From Ornithodoros turicata (lineage: Eukaryota > Arthropoda > Arachnida > Ixodida > Argasidae), in contig NC_088203.1 in the NCBI RefSeq assembly GCF_037126465.1, positions 52,923,581 to 52,987,580 of the forward strand: 64,000 bases of DNA. The letters are read 5' to 3'. The stretch's first letter is position 1, and each line of letters opens with the position of its first letter. A model generated the notes under the pieces. That model saw only the letters and a list, made by a program, of their open reading frames with translations. It was not told where the DNA came from and did no database searches. Below are positions 34,804 to 46,540 of the stretch, piece after piece. Both the position numbers and the translations under genes were made by a program.

Positions 34804-36712
34804 AAAAGATGACAAGCTCTTGCAAAAAAGCAATGAAATCTGTGATATTCACTTGCAAATGTGGTAAGGCATCCTATTCCTTAACGATGCAAGGGAAATA
34901 TTAGAAAAATAAATGGGCAGGATTGGACAAAAAATTGCTTTAATTTTCTAAGAGTAATTGTGCCTGTGGATGATGTACTGAGCTGGCGCAGCCCCTCATC
35001 TCATTACCTACCTATATAGAATGCTTGGCCATGGTTGACAGAGATAAACATAAGGTCAGTGAACTGTCGTGCCACACCAAGAAGGACAGCATGCATGTAC
35101 TCTACGGTGAATCCCCACACCAAGTTTAAGCGAGGCTGGTTCATCACTGGTGATGGTCCCTTTATGCCATTGACTGGGCCATCAAACTGCAGGGCCAGCT
35201 CCATGTCCCGTACCACACCAGCCTGAGAACGCTCAACGTATGGAGATGTGCCGAGATACCTCATGCTTCCTGGTAACGAAGATACATCATAAGTACATGA
35301 AAAGCTACACAAACAACAAGCACTGTATCGTTAACTATGTAAAGTTAACTAAGTTAAATACGTAAAGAACAACAACAAATCTAGTGCCACCAATACAATT
35401 AGAGCAGATGTGGGGCAGCGGAAATCATTCTTCGCTATAACAAAAATTGTAGGAATTAACTGCAGTGGCACTTACCTGACACATACTCTGGCTTCATCAG
35501 GCACCACGGGCACCCAAAGTTTCCATTGAAGAGGACATGGTTACGCACTGCAGCGCGCGCAGGAGCGTCGACACAGCAGCATAACGCGTACAGTCGGGAA
35601 GAGATTGTCATGGAGTTAACTTCCCAAGTCACTTCGCCCACATTCTTCACATCATCCACAAACTTCTTCAAAAACAAAGCCATGTTTGGATGACTAGGTC
35701 CAAACCATAGCCCAGCTAGTGTGTTGTGTGCAAAGCGACAGCTTGCTGGGAGCTCATTAATGATAGATTGTATGGGCCACACAGATGAATGAGATGAGCT
35801 GAACACAGGGCTTCCATCAGTGTTGAAAGTAAATGTCAAATCACTCCAACGGAGTACCCCTGCATGTTTTAATCTCTTGTGCGACGTGCCATCTGTGATA
35901 TCAGTGATGGTCTCGGAATCGGCTTCAGTATCTTGAAGTTTCTGGAGATTCTTGAAAAGGACGTCTTTGGTCTATTCGATGATGTTCTTCACTTGATGTC
36001 TAAACGACAAAATAGTGAAGAAACAGTTTTTGCTTCTGACATCGGATAGACGGTATACTTTTGAACATGATGTGCATTTCAATTTATCTGGATGGTCGCC
36101 TTCCACTGCCAGGGTAGATACGCACCCTTCACAGTAATAATGATGAGTTGACTGCTCTTCAACCTTTGATGTCCACATTTTTCTAAAGACATACTTGCTG
36201 CGTGGCAGTACATCGACTGTGGAGCAAAATAATGAATTTATCAACTCCAAAAGATCAGCTAGGCCAGTCCAGGGCAAGTTGTGAGACACAACGAACGCCA
36301 TGATCATTGCGATGGCTTCTACTTTCGTCGTCGTAGAGTTTGGAAGAGTTGAAGCTCCGAATTCCGCAAAGCTGTCCGACGACAACTGTGCTTCATCGTA
36401 AGATGTCCCAGAGAACTGTTCCGCGCTCCCGTCTTCACCGGCCGGCTGATTTCGGTCGTCTTCTGGTTGATTTCGAATGTTGTCTGCGTCAGCGTCGTCT
36501 TCGAGGGACGTTTGCCCGCCAGCTGAGCACTGCGAACTTTCCGGTGGTGCTTCTTGAACAGAAATGACAGATATAGTTGAGGGTCCAGCACCGTTGTTAA
36601 CGTCCTCTGTATTTCGCTGTTGTTGAGAACGACGATACTTCGTTGTAGCTGGTACCACAAAAGGCTGGCTGTTATGTAGGTAAAGTTTTCGCCGTTTTGT
36701 TGGAGCTGACAT

Positions 36713-37266
36713 GTTTCCGAGCGGGTGATTCACTTCTGTGTCATCTGTGACTTTTAGATCAGCCTTTCGTTACAGCCGGTATATAACTTAAGTGAACCAG
36801 TACCAACACAAAAAATGTAACGTTCAAAACACGAAAAAAGAGCATGGAGAAATCGTAACTAGTGACAGCAACAACAAAGAGTTGATACCGGTAGCGATTC
36901 CCATTCCTTAACTTGTTGCACGTAAGTTGTATGTAACATATTTGTTTTCATACCGTTAAAGTAGCGTCTGTATTTTCACCAGAAGTTTGTCAGACGTTAT
37001 AACATTATCAGACGTTATATAACGTCAGACGTCAGACGGGAGGTAACCCCCTAGCCATATACCTACGGATGCAACAGCAGACGACACGCACGATTTTCGA
37101 GCCGCATCTTCTCATCTTTAAGCCAAAGCCAAAGACGCTACCGTAAACGGGGGCTTTTTGTTTGTACGACCACGGCTACGGCAGCATGGTCACGGTCATT
37201 CCTGTACTTTCCTGTTGGTTGTTCGTCAGCTCACACTTGCATTGAGTTTTTAATTTTCGTACGAAA
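36713..37266. promoter_or_regulatory. Shared divergent promoter region, copy B
   Basis: About 555 bp separates the two start codons, close to the 590 bp in copy A. A small palindrome-like cluster of CAGACGTTATA and ACGTCAGACG words lies at 36990-37040. No TATA box was assigned. Sequence similarity to the copy A spacer is not obvious by eye. Confidence 0.5.
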
Positions 37267-37765
37267 ATGTTCGCGCACGTTCGGTACACGGACAAGGTTG
37301 AAGCTGTACTGCCAGTTAGCCTCATTCAAAACTTCAAACCGAAGCACGTCGAGGACTTTGACGCATCGTTGAAGCGGACGTTTTGGCAGGGACATGACGA
37401 GCCTATAGGAGGGTACTACACGGCACAGGTGCTGAGACTAGGAGGTAAGGAAAGAACCTTTCAAGCACCATATGATCTAAAAATTTGTTTTTGCATGGAT
37501 TACCTCGTTGTGAACTCCATGGAACTCCACGTGCAACTTACGAATAGTTAACGTACGAATAATAGTTTTATGTTACTGGAAGTTACTGTATATGGGTGTA
37601 ATTCGGAATATAGACCGGTGACGTTCCCGTAAATGTACCGCTCAAACAGACATGTGCTTGTCCTGTTTTTCAGAAACAAAAGAGGACATCATTGCATATC
37701 TTATACAGAGTGGTCAGTGTGTCCCTGCTATCATTGAAGGACCGTACGTGCCCTCTTCGGAGACC

Positions 37766-38189
37766 GTAAGTATATGCGTGTAGTCTTCACAACAATCTGT
37801 TTGATGTGCGGAAATAACACGTTGAAATGTCAGACATCGGCATGTGTGACTTCTGCTTCCTGTGTTTTCCGATCACTTCCGTCAATTCGTTAATCGTTCG
37901 GAAGCATAGCCAATAGCTGACACCAACGGCTCCCCTTTTTTTTCCCAGATAGATAGAGCCTGAGCTTTTGCAAACGACGAAAGACTTGACGAACGACGAA
38001 GCTCCAACCAGCAGAATGTTTATTACACACGCAAACACACTTAAGTAGACAGACAGCCAGACCAGCAAAACTGAGCCCGAAACCAATAAGGTCTAATTGC
38101 AAGCTTAAACGTAAAGATGTTGACACCGATGTGTCTGGATGGGTCATAGTAATACAGATTAGAAATAGCACCAGCCAAGTCCACCAAAA
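37766..38189. other. Intron 2 sequence before the Penelope-like pair
   Basis: No coding or repeat signal was recognised. The open frames on the minus strand here show no family resemblance. Confidence 0.4.
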
Positions 38190-38745
38190 GGAGGGTCTCG
38201 ACGTTTCGAGACCCATTCGGATTCTTCAGGGGTGACTAAAATGGTCAAGGGAGATTGTTTTTATACTGGCAGACTGTTGTTTTGAGGTCAGATGACGCAG
38301 GCCGTGGACGTATCCGCTAGGCAACAACCCGATGGACATTTCCTGGGGTTGATTGGTTGTGCCAGGATTCCAAAAAACTGTCTTTTCATGTGGTTTGATT
38401 CAAATTCCAGGATCTCTGTGGTCCCGAAGTCGATGACATGGTCACGGCATTAACAGTGTTCCGCCAGCACACTTCTTTCCAAGTCTGCTTTTCGGACGTC
38501 GTTTCTATGTTGTCTTAATCTCTCCAAGAGGTTATTTGTTTCCCTCCGCATATGACGCATCATAGGTAGCACACGGAATCTTGTACACCACACCTTGTGC
38601 TCTCTCCTTGGGTGGCCGATATTTTGGCCGAGGAATGCTATGACCGAGAGTGGTCACAGGCTTGTGGGAAACATTGATTCCTTCTGTTCCCAAAATTCGG
38701 GCTTCACTAATGCTTCTCACATATGGGATGGTGACTTCGCTTAGC
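38190..38745 (-). mobile_element. Penelope-like element 3' end, minus copy
   Basis: The minus frame near 38720-38532 reads RSISEARILGTEGINVSHKP, then RAQGVVYKIPCATYDASYAE, the linker and start of the GIY-YIG endonuclease domain of Penelope-like polyproteins. It then breaks into several frames. The 3' end at about 38195-38240 carries CCTGAAGAAT...GGTCTCGAAACGTCGAGACC, a hammerhead-like core plus hairpin. The RT part is absent. Confidence 0.75.
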
Positions 38746-38754
38746 TTTATGTGG

Positions 38755-39300
38755 AGGCTGGTCGTCTAAAGGGAGGACTGAGGAGGAGGGCTGTTTTTGC
38801 CTGTTGCGAAGTCACCATCCCATATGTGAGAAGCATCAGTGAAGCCCGAAATTTGGGAACAGAAGGAATCAATGTTTCCCACAAGCGTGTGACCACTATC
38901 GGTAATTGCATTCCTCGGCCAAAAGATCTACCACTCAAGGAGAGAGCACAAGGTGGTGTACAAGATTCTGTGTGCCACCTGTGATGCATCATATGTAGGG
39001 GGAGACATTGAACCTGCTGGAGAGATTAAGTCAACATAAAAACGACGTCTGAAAAGCAGACTTAGAAAGAAGTGCGCTGGCGGAACACTGTCAATGCCGT
39101 GACCACGTCGTTGTCTTCGGGAACGCTGAAATCCTGAAATGCAATCAACCCCAGGAAATGTCCATCTGGTTGCTGCCCAGCGCGTACACCCACGGCCTGT
39201 GTCATCTGACCTCATCACGACCATCTGCTAGTATAAAAGCTCCCTTGGCCATTTTAGTCATCCCTGAACAAGTCGAATGGGCTCCAAAACGCTGGGGCTC
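38755..39300 (+). mobile_element. Penelope-like element 3' end, plus copy
   Basis: This is an inverted duplicate of the neighbouring fragment, joined head to head near 38750. It reads RSISEARNLGTEGINVSHKR on the plus strand, then RAQGG in place of RAQGVVYKIPC. The 3' end near 39250-39300 holds a decayed counterpart of the hammerhead-like tail. Frames are broken. Confidence 0.72.
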
Positions 39301-39532
39301 TCTTTTGGTGGATGTTGGTTGATGCTATTTCCAGTCTGAATTTCATAAAACCTGTGTGAAAAACGGGCTACTGCAAGGCCACTAGTCTCTTCAACGACGG
39401 GTGTACAGCAACTGCAGCCTGCCTTACACAATTCCTGGATGTTCGCCTTTCTTCGTTTGCCCAAGCTTAGGCTTTACATATCATGGATATGATCCACCAG
39501 CTTGCCTGCATCTATGCCATCTTGTCTTTTGC
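39301..39532. other. Short spacer before the TTAA-flanked element
   Basis: No feature was recognised. Confidence 0.4.
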
Positions 39533-40889
39533 TTAAAGGGACCGAAAAGTGAAAAATAACCCCCATATTTTTGCCCACTGTCGTGCACAACATCGTTGTT
39601 TGATAAGATACAGAAAGCATTACTTCTCAATTCCGCATATTTTTTACGTATAAATATTTTGAAGATTGCCGGAACATGGACGGTGCTGCCAGCGAACGGC
39701 GAAAAAGAGCAACTTGGGTTTCAGGTCCAGGGCTCCCAGGGATTGGTCAACCCTTACCACGTGAGAGTTAATTTTGTAGAGAACAAAGCTGACGCACATT
39801 ATCTTACAGCTAAACGCCATTTTAAAAATGACGCTCACTTCCATAGCTTTTACGTTAATAAAGCATTCAGCTACTTCGCCGCTACGAGCTACGATCCGCC
39901 GCGCCATCTGCAAGGCCGTCTGTGTCAGGCCTCCACAGCTCCCCGCATTTGCGGCAGTAGAAAAATAAAATCACGTCACAGTCACGTGGTATTACATCGT
40001 CAGGCATCATGACGGATGCCCATTGGCCGCAGGAGGATGCGCGCTCCGCGATTGGTTGATAAAGTTTCGAAATATCTGACAGCTCACTTTTCGCGGGCAG
40101 TCGGCCAGGCGGGCAGCTCCAAGCAAGGTCGCTGCGTCTCTGCGGCTCGCCGATGTCGGTTGACCACAACGACCAAAGAGGAAGTGTATGCGCGGATTTG
40201 TTCGTGAGTTATAGTGACTCTGGCCATGTACTGATCTCCGATAAAGTGTCAACCTACGGACATTCTTGCCGAGTCGGAACTGGAATGCTTGGTGAGCTGA
40301 CGCCTGAGGAACACTTTCGAGCGCTGTCGCATTTTCAAATACAGTGACTAAGAAGAGAGTGTTCGTAACGACAAAAGTATTTCCCGTGACTGTGTGACCC
40401 ACGATGCATCGCCAGAATGAGAAGAAGATGCTCATCTGTGAAACGCACGCACTCGTGGACTTCGCTCGCCTCCAGAAGTAGACTGTCTGTGTGCTTTGCA
40501 AGTTCGAACTTGGTTTGGTTGCTGTCTATTCAAGGAACGAAACGTCCTGTACGCACGGTGAATATATGAGTCAAATATTTGAGTTTATACGTTGCACCAA
40601 TAAATATGTATTTAGCCTATCAAAAATGTCTTAGTTATTTTGGAATAACGGGCGCCAGGTATAAAAACCAGTAGAAGTCAATGGCAGCCAGGGCCGGCCG
40701 AAAGCCGAGCCAAACGGAGTGGTTGCTGATTGGTTGGCTGCTAGGCATCACGACGCATTTTCATTGGTCGTATGTCCAGTGTTGCCTGAATTATCTCAAA
40801 CTATGGGCTCTATGGGGAGCTGTGGGCGCCTGGTCTGTGTTATCGCGTTTATTGTTTACGTCGTGGGTGGTCGTGTTGGTCGCGCGAAG

Positions 40890-41160
40890 AGATGTTGAAG
40901 AGATGACATGTTCGTGGTTGTTGTGTCAATTATTCGAGAGGCCTACACGTGCCTGGTGTAGTTTTGGTGTTCGGGGATGCAAAAATCATGTTCGTTCACC
41001 ATCGGCGGCGGGCGTTTTCTACCACAAGATTCAAGAAGAGAGTGCGCGAAAACGAATGTGGTTCGAAACACTCGGTTATTAGATGTAGCAGTCGTGTCGT
41101 GTGTGCTGAGCTCATTTTGCTGCCGATGACTAAGAAGATGCCGTAGAAGGCGAATTGCGA
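40890..41160 (+). pseudogene. THAP domain remnant
   Basis: One plus frame reads WCSFGVRGCKN, then VFYHKIQEESARKRMWFETLGY, matching the first half of a THAP finger with its Cys pair and Trp. The second half is in other frames: SRVVCAE, then HFAADD and a stop where Tyr is expected. The zinc ligands are therefore recoverable but the frame is broken. Its position inside the TTAA-flanked element suggests it was the transposase N-terminus. Confidence 0.65.
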
Positions 41161-42890
41161 AGACGTCCGAAGGAAACTGCCGTTCAGTAACCAGTGATTT
41201 TGCTTCACCGAGGTGACGAGTTCAACACAACGTCTTAGGTATGTACAGGCGTCACACATGTATAAATTATAATATAGCGACGACGTATTTCATTTAACTT
41301 ATGTTATCCTACTTGACCCGTACTCAACATTGTCAACATCAACACATTTAATTTTAGGGGCCTTCCAGTGTTGAAGTGGCTCAAAACTGTTTCGTGTGTG
41401 TGTGATCCAGGCACTGACATGACAGAAATAGCTGAAAACAGGTATGCAAAGTCCACAGATGGAAGCACTAGATTTGTTACGTGTTGCAGACATTGTGACA
41501 TTTTTTTTAGTCTTTGGACAGGTGCAGAACATTAGTATGACGTCAACAAGGGGAGAAGAAACTGGTGAGAACTACTAGCTTGTTTGAAGGGTACGAGAAT
41601 ACTTCCTGTTGAGATGTAGTTGTGACTTTATGACTAAGGAACGCTAATTAATTTTCTAGAGATGCATACTCTACACTTGAATGCCCAGTGAAACAGCAAA
41701 CGTTCATTGTCTTTGAAGTCCCACTACTGGAATTGTTCAATGTGTGTCAGAGCTGCAGTGAGCCATGCAAGGTTACCACATCATATTGGTCCTAAATTTG
41801 CAGAGTTCCCCTATCTCGGACGCAACTGTCATTTGTCTTTATTGCTGTTCCAATCCTACCTTCTCAGAGATTAATGTGGTTCACCATACACTGCATGGGT
41901 ACTGCCTTTCTCTATACTCATGCTTTCGGTTTCTTGTTCTGTTGAATAAATCTTCACTTGAGTTTGAGAGCTATCATGCTGTCTACTGTGTTTGCCCCTC
42001 ATCTATATTGATGTGCTGTAATGGTATAGCACATCGACATGCCAACAACCTACCAAACAACCTTGCTTAGTCCTACTGTTGGATGGAAACTACACGATGT
42101 GGTAACATCTACATATATAAAGTTTTAATCGACGGAGATTTGCTGTTTTTGTACAACCTTCATTGTACATTTATTTTGTCTCACTTAGCATGCCTGAAGA
42201 AATGTTCTGATCTTCCTGATGATAAATGATTATGATTATGATAAATGATAAATGATTATTGTTCCTGTAATCTTTTCGCTAACAGAGAATACAAAAGTGA
42301 ACAGATGGTAAAATATAACTAGCTTGTTAAATTCAAAAGGGAAAGACGAAACTGTTTATACTGCTCTTGTTTATTTTGTTGCAGGTTTTACAACTCTATC
42401 AAGTACGTCAAAACATCAGAGGGCAGGAAGTCCTACTCTGTTTCCTAAATCCCTGGACAATAAAAAAGAAAGATATAGTTCGAGTTTTGACAAAATGTTG
42501 CTTCTGCTGTTATATTATATTTCAATTAAATGTTACGATGCATTTGTAGTGTACACTGAAGCCAGTTTCAATTTGCCGGGCAGTAAAAAGTACTTTACAA
42601 AAGTACATCTCAATTACAGTAACAGAGAACTTATGCAATAAATTATTTAGCCATTTTGGAGTACTGTGCACACCAATGGTGCATGGTTAACTTTGAAACC
42701 AGATCAAGGGTTAATAATACTTGAAGTCAGCCCTCAAGTCCTTCTTTACAAATGTTGGTGACGTCTAATGGGTGACGTGATAATGAATCAGTTACAAGTA
42801 CTACTCCGTTTAGCAAAACAGAGTTAATTAAGTGTTAGATCCCAATCTTGGTTCAATTATTAGTTGACATTTGGAAACGTGGTCACTAAT
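41161..42890. other. Interior of the TTAA-flanked element
   Basis: Several splice-like junctions occur (for example ATTTTAG at 41357 and GTTGCAG at 42385), but no exon has recognisable content. A low-complexity GATAAATGATTATGATT stretch lies at 42220-42260. Confidence 0.35.
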
Positions 42891-43390
42891 ACCCCTGTCA
42901 GACGGCATGCTCGAAGGACTTCGGGGAATTGTAATTTGCAAAAAATGACCTCTGACAGCCGTGTCAGACGGCAGATCAAAGGACCTTTCTAAGAAATGAC
43001 CATCAATGCGAAAGGAGGCCCCCAACGACACTTGAGGAGCAGAAAGGAGCAATCTCGACAACAGTGTTATGCCATTGTACCCTCACGCCCAATGTAGCTG
43101 AATGTAGGAAAACCTATAAAATGCGCATAATGGAGTGAAACTGTGTAAACGTATTTAGATACTATTTAGAGAAGTGCATATGGCTTCTGTATCTTGATTT
43201 GTGGCACACAGACCAACTTCAAATTTCCACAGCAGACAGGGAAAACGAAACCGAAAAGGGAGCCGCTGAGGGCAGTCAGTGAGGAGCACTCCTTTCCCGC
43301 CTGTCTGGCAGGCGCCCCCGAACAAAGGTCATTTGAGAGGCCGAAGGCCATTTCTCGCAATTGACATTTGAAATGCTGTCTGACTAGGGT
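42891..43390. mobile_element. MITE with ACCC..TGTCAGACGGCA ends
   Basis: ATACCCCTGTCAGACGGCAT at the left pairs with ATGCTGTCTGACTAGGGTAT at the right, with one gap. An internal copy of CCGTGTCAGACGGCAGATC lies near 42960. Flanking TA is consistent with TA insertion. No gene is present. Confidence 0.75.
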
Positions 43391-43657
43391 ATAAGAAGTA
43401 TACTAAAAGGTTATGAACACAGTTCAGGTGAATGACACTGATGAAAATTATCTTACTTACTCCTCACATGAGACTCAATTGAGACATGAGTATAACCTAC
43501 AAATACATCTATGCCCACAGGTTACTTAACCCTTCAGGAACAAACTAGTAATTATAATATGTTGTTCCTGAAGAAATAAGGGTTTTCCGTTCAAGTAGCG
43601 CGTAAAGACCACACGCCGCTGCCGGGTTGCCATGCTCTTCGGTTTCTCGGATGTATG

Positions 43658-44574
43658 TGTGGCGGCCCGTGGAAGACGATGACGACGCGCCTCTGCTGCC
43701 ACGCGCTACGGCGCTGGCACGGCAGTTCTACCGGCACCGTCGTAGTGTGAGGCCACGTCCATCTGCCCGCTGGGACACTCCATCATCGCCGGTCAGGACT
43801 CATGTAGGGGAACACCACCTCCTCTACATTTGGTGACCCGAACAACGAACACCATGTTCGGCGTATTTCGGCCATGCAACATCCTAAATTTTTCGGCAAA
43901 ACAGCAGCGAACCACCCTCTAGCAGGCAAGGCGCACCGGGACCACTGTTCCACCGGGGACCCGCAGGGAGACCAAGTACGCTGACTTTCCGGCCTCCACC
44001 TGCTTCATGATGGTCCTCCCCGGCACTTCTCTGGCGGCAACTGGCATTCACGCTGTCGTACCGGTCGCGGTACTGTCGCCCACTCAGCAACTCAACACAA
44101 TCAGCAACAAACAGCTCTCAACAACGATCACTCAACGCACTCCCTCAGCAACAAGCAACGCAGCAACTCAACGCCACGCAACGCACTCAAGCACTCAACC
44201 ACTCAGCACTCACAACTCATCTCTGGAACCCGCCCGGATCCAGCGCCCTTGTTCCCGCCATCCCGCTGCTGCATCAACAGCCACAATCGCAAGCCGTATC
44301 TCCAATCGTCCACCATCCACGAGTCGTCCTCATTCTCCTCTTCATGGTATCGACGCGGACCTCAACCGCATGCACCGCTCCGCGTCTGAGGGGGGGGGAG
44401 TGATGTGGCGGCCCGTGGAAGACGATGACGACGCGCCTCTGCTGCCACGCGCTACGGCGCTGGCACGGCAGTTCTACCGGCACCGTCCTAGTGTGAGGCC
44501 ACGTCCATCTGCCCGCTGGGACACTCCATCATCGCCGGTCAGGACTCATGTAGGGGAACACCACCTCCTCTACA
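43658..44574 (+). mobile_element. Short LTR retrotransposon (TRIM-like), 917 bp
   Basis: Two 171-bp LTRs (43658-43828 and 44404-44574) start TGTGGCGGCC, end CTCTACA and appear to differ by a single base (CGTCGTAG versus CGTCCTAG). Just inside the 5' LTR is TGGTGACCCGAAC, a typical tRNA primer-binding site. Just before the 3' LTR is the purine tract GAGGGGGGGGGAGTGA. A TATG duplication flanks the element (43654-43657 and 44575-44578). The interior is only about 575 bp and encodes at most a Ser/Thr/Gln-rich stretch with no protease or RT, so it depends on enzymes supplied by another element. Near-identical LTRs indicate recent insertion. Confidence 0.93.
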
Positions 44575-46540
44575 TATGTAAAAGACACTTGCAGTACTTC
44601 GGTGTCAAGGCACAGTATTTCGAAATATTCGTTAGTTCTGATGCAATCGTCTGTCTGCTTTTTACACGCATTCTCTACCCCTCGGCAGCAAAAACCGTAG
44701 TATCCGTCGGTTTGCATTTCACACATAAACACCTGCACGACGAAAGAACAGCGCTTGTTTCGGCTTACACAAGAGCTTCTCCCTCATACATGGAAATTTC
44801 ACAAAGCAGTTCATGTTCACGGCACGGTGACCTACTGCTGAGGACGAATGTGACTCCGATTAATCTCTGGACGAGGAATCTTCTGCTGCGAAGAACACAC
44901 TTTCCAGCACGCTAACGCACGAACAACAGCTCTGTGTGAGCGACAGTTCTCGAATACGGAATTCCAGCGCACTCATGTCCAAGAGGCTCGACATTTTCGA
45001 CATAGAAAGTGGTCACAAATGCCCACTGCCATTTTCGTTTTCGCCGGATTAGCGCCCGGAAGTGCGCGTATTACATGCGTCCTCGACAGATGGCGCGGGG
45101 TCATGCAATTGTTGACAGACTGCTCGGTTTCCTACTAGGTCCCTGGACATGCAATTATGGAAAATTCGATTACAGAAAAACTACAGCGATTTCAGCGGAG
45201 TTCTTTGATATTTGAACTTTTGAAGGTTCAAGCTTCTCGCTGAACATAAAGTTTTGATAGGTTTATATTCACTTTTCGGTCCCTTTAATTTATTGCCACC
45301 TTCAAACAGTGTATGAAATGCTCTTGTTTTCCTAGGTCTCCAAAAAGCAAACAGGAAACGTATCTTCGAAGAATAAAAAGAAGGCCAACGCGGAGACACG
45401 TCGACATGAACTCAAGGAGATCCTCAGAGAAAGGAGCACTAACGCCTCTGACCTAGAAGATAAAGTGCGTAAACTAAAGGAGAAGGTGCATCTTCTTGAG
45501 GCAGAGCTTCTAGAAGAAAGACAGCTGTGCCGTAGTGTACAGAAGGAGCTGATAAGGGCATATTGTAGGTTGCTCCCTTGCTACTTGATCTAGCGATCTG
45601 AAACAGCCTGTCAATATGTAAGAAAAATATCTTTTTCGCACAGCCAACTGCAGCTGCCATAAAATGACCTGCAGTCAGCAACAGCCACAGCCACAAGAGC
45701 CAACAGCCACAGTCACAACAGCAGCGAACACCTTCCTCCAGCTACCTGCAGGGACAACGGAAGCTACACTTGTGGTAATATATTTTCCTCACATTTTAAT
45801 GTGACCGTGTTGCATGCTGCCACCCCAACAAAAAGCAACATCAGTCGATAGCCCATCACACAAACCACACTGTTGCAAACTCACTTAGGTAAGGGAAGGA
45901 GGGTTATTGAAGAAATCGTGTAGGGAGCTCTGTAACACTACTGACATCCTCTTTTCTGTAGTCGGCATGCCTTTGTCCATTCTAGTTCATTCCCAGTGAC
46001 CTCCTAAAGAAAGGAGGATAGTCAAAGTGTGTGACACTCAGCATCCATGTTTCTTCAGGTTTCTCTCTCTCTCTATTGTGTTCTTCAGAAAGACTTCTAC
46101 AGCTGTGTATTTCTTGCTTGTGAACGTTTCGAAATCACCCCATAGGCATTACACTGCTTTTTTAAGTTGTTATTCACATTTTCATTTAACTCTGTCTGTG
46201 TATGTTTTCTCAGGACGACCATCCCGTGTTCACGTTGGATGACGTTGTGGTTTGTCCTCCGCTGCAATACAGTGACGATGTGGGTCACTCATCGACCACC
46301 GCTGAGGTCACTCAGGCCTCTTCGTCGGATCTTGAGCCAAGCAGTGTTTGGTGCTCCCTGAACCAAATGGTTCTTCCTGCATCAACGAGTGAAGAGGAGC
46401 ACAGTAACAATGGTGGCCAGCTCAGTGGCACATGCAGCACTCCCACTGGCATCGCTCCTCTGCCACAAATGGCAATGCGAACCGAAGATTCCGATGTTGA
46501 GTATAACTCAGATGTCGAATTTGATGTAATTGATAATGAG

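Larger units (their letters stand above)
32466..36712 (-). pseudogene. CACTA/EnSpm-like transposase, copy B (one nonsense codon)
   Basis: This is the paralogue of the copy A transposase, with the same four exons: 36712-35476, 35269-35012, 34561-34301 and 33244-32466. All introns are phase 1, and exons 2 and 3 have exactly the same length as in copy A (258 and 261 nt). The frame would be 844 residues. It is open except for a TAG at 35974-35972, between NIIE and TKDVLF, where copy A has Gln. The motifs are retained: CEGC and CTSC of the zinc-ribbon-like pair, FNTDGSP, CCVDAPAR, CPWC, EYMHAVLLG, LPRQIKERAYWKASEWR, and LGPLWAHSAFVFEDGNG. With only one disabling change the copy may have died recently or been read through. 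Intron 3 contains a hAT MITE. Confidence 0.86.
39537..45284. mobile_element. TTAA-flanked element, probably Kolobok-like, 5.7 kb
   Basis: The left end AGGGACCGAAAAGTGA and right end TCACTTTTCGGTCCCT are exact inverted repeats of 16 bp. Each is bordered by TTAA (39533-39536 and 45285-45288). TTAA target duplication together with a THAP-domain remnant inside (40.9-41.2 kb) fits the Kolobok superfamily; piggyBac also uses TTAA but lacks a THAP domain. No long transposase frame survives. A MITE (42891-43390) and a short LTR element (43658-44574) are nested within. It sits in intron 2 of the copy B BEN gene. It remains possible that the two ends belong to different elements of one family. Confidence 0.65.
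37267..46540 (+). pseudogene. BEN-type gene, copy B (BEN exon not found)
   Basis: Supported exons are 37267-37444, 37674-37765, 45336-45564, 45644-45774 and 46214-46540, with phases that match copy A. Exons 1 and 2 have exactly the same lengths as copy A (178 and 92 nt). Exon 1 begins MFAHVRYTDK and has TFWQG; about two thirds of its residues match copy A. Exon 3 is Lys-rich, then LKEKVHLLEAELLEE, a likely coiled coil. Exon 4 has NCSCHKMTCS and a Gln/Pro run. Exon 5 is long and Ser/acidic, ending EYNSDVEFDVIDNE before GTAGGT. All exons are open. No BEN-domain exon follows within the window, so the gene is truncated or its last exons lie far away. Its intron 2 has been enlarged by Penelope-like and TTAA-flanked insertions. 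Confidence 0.72.

Noticed and set aside
44007..44915. A 302-codon plus-strand frame
   Set aside because: It runs from the interior of the short LTR element through its 3' LTR into flanking DNA, so it cannot be one gene.
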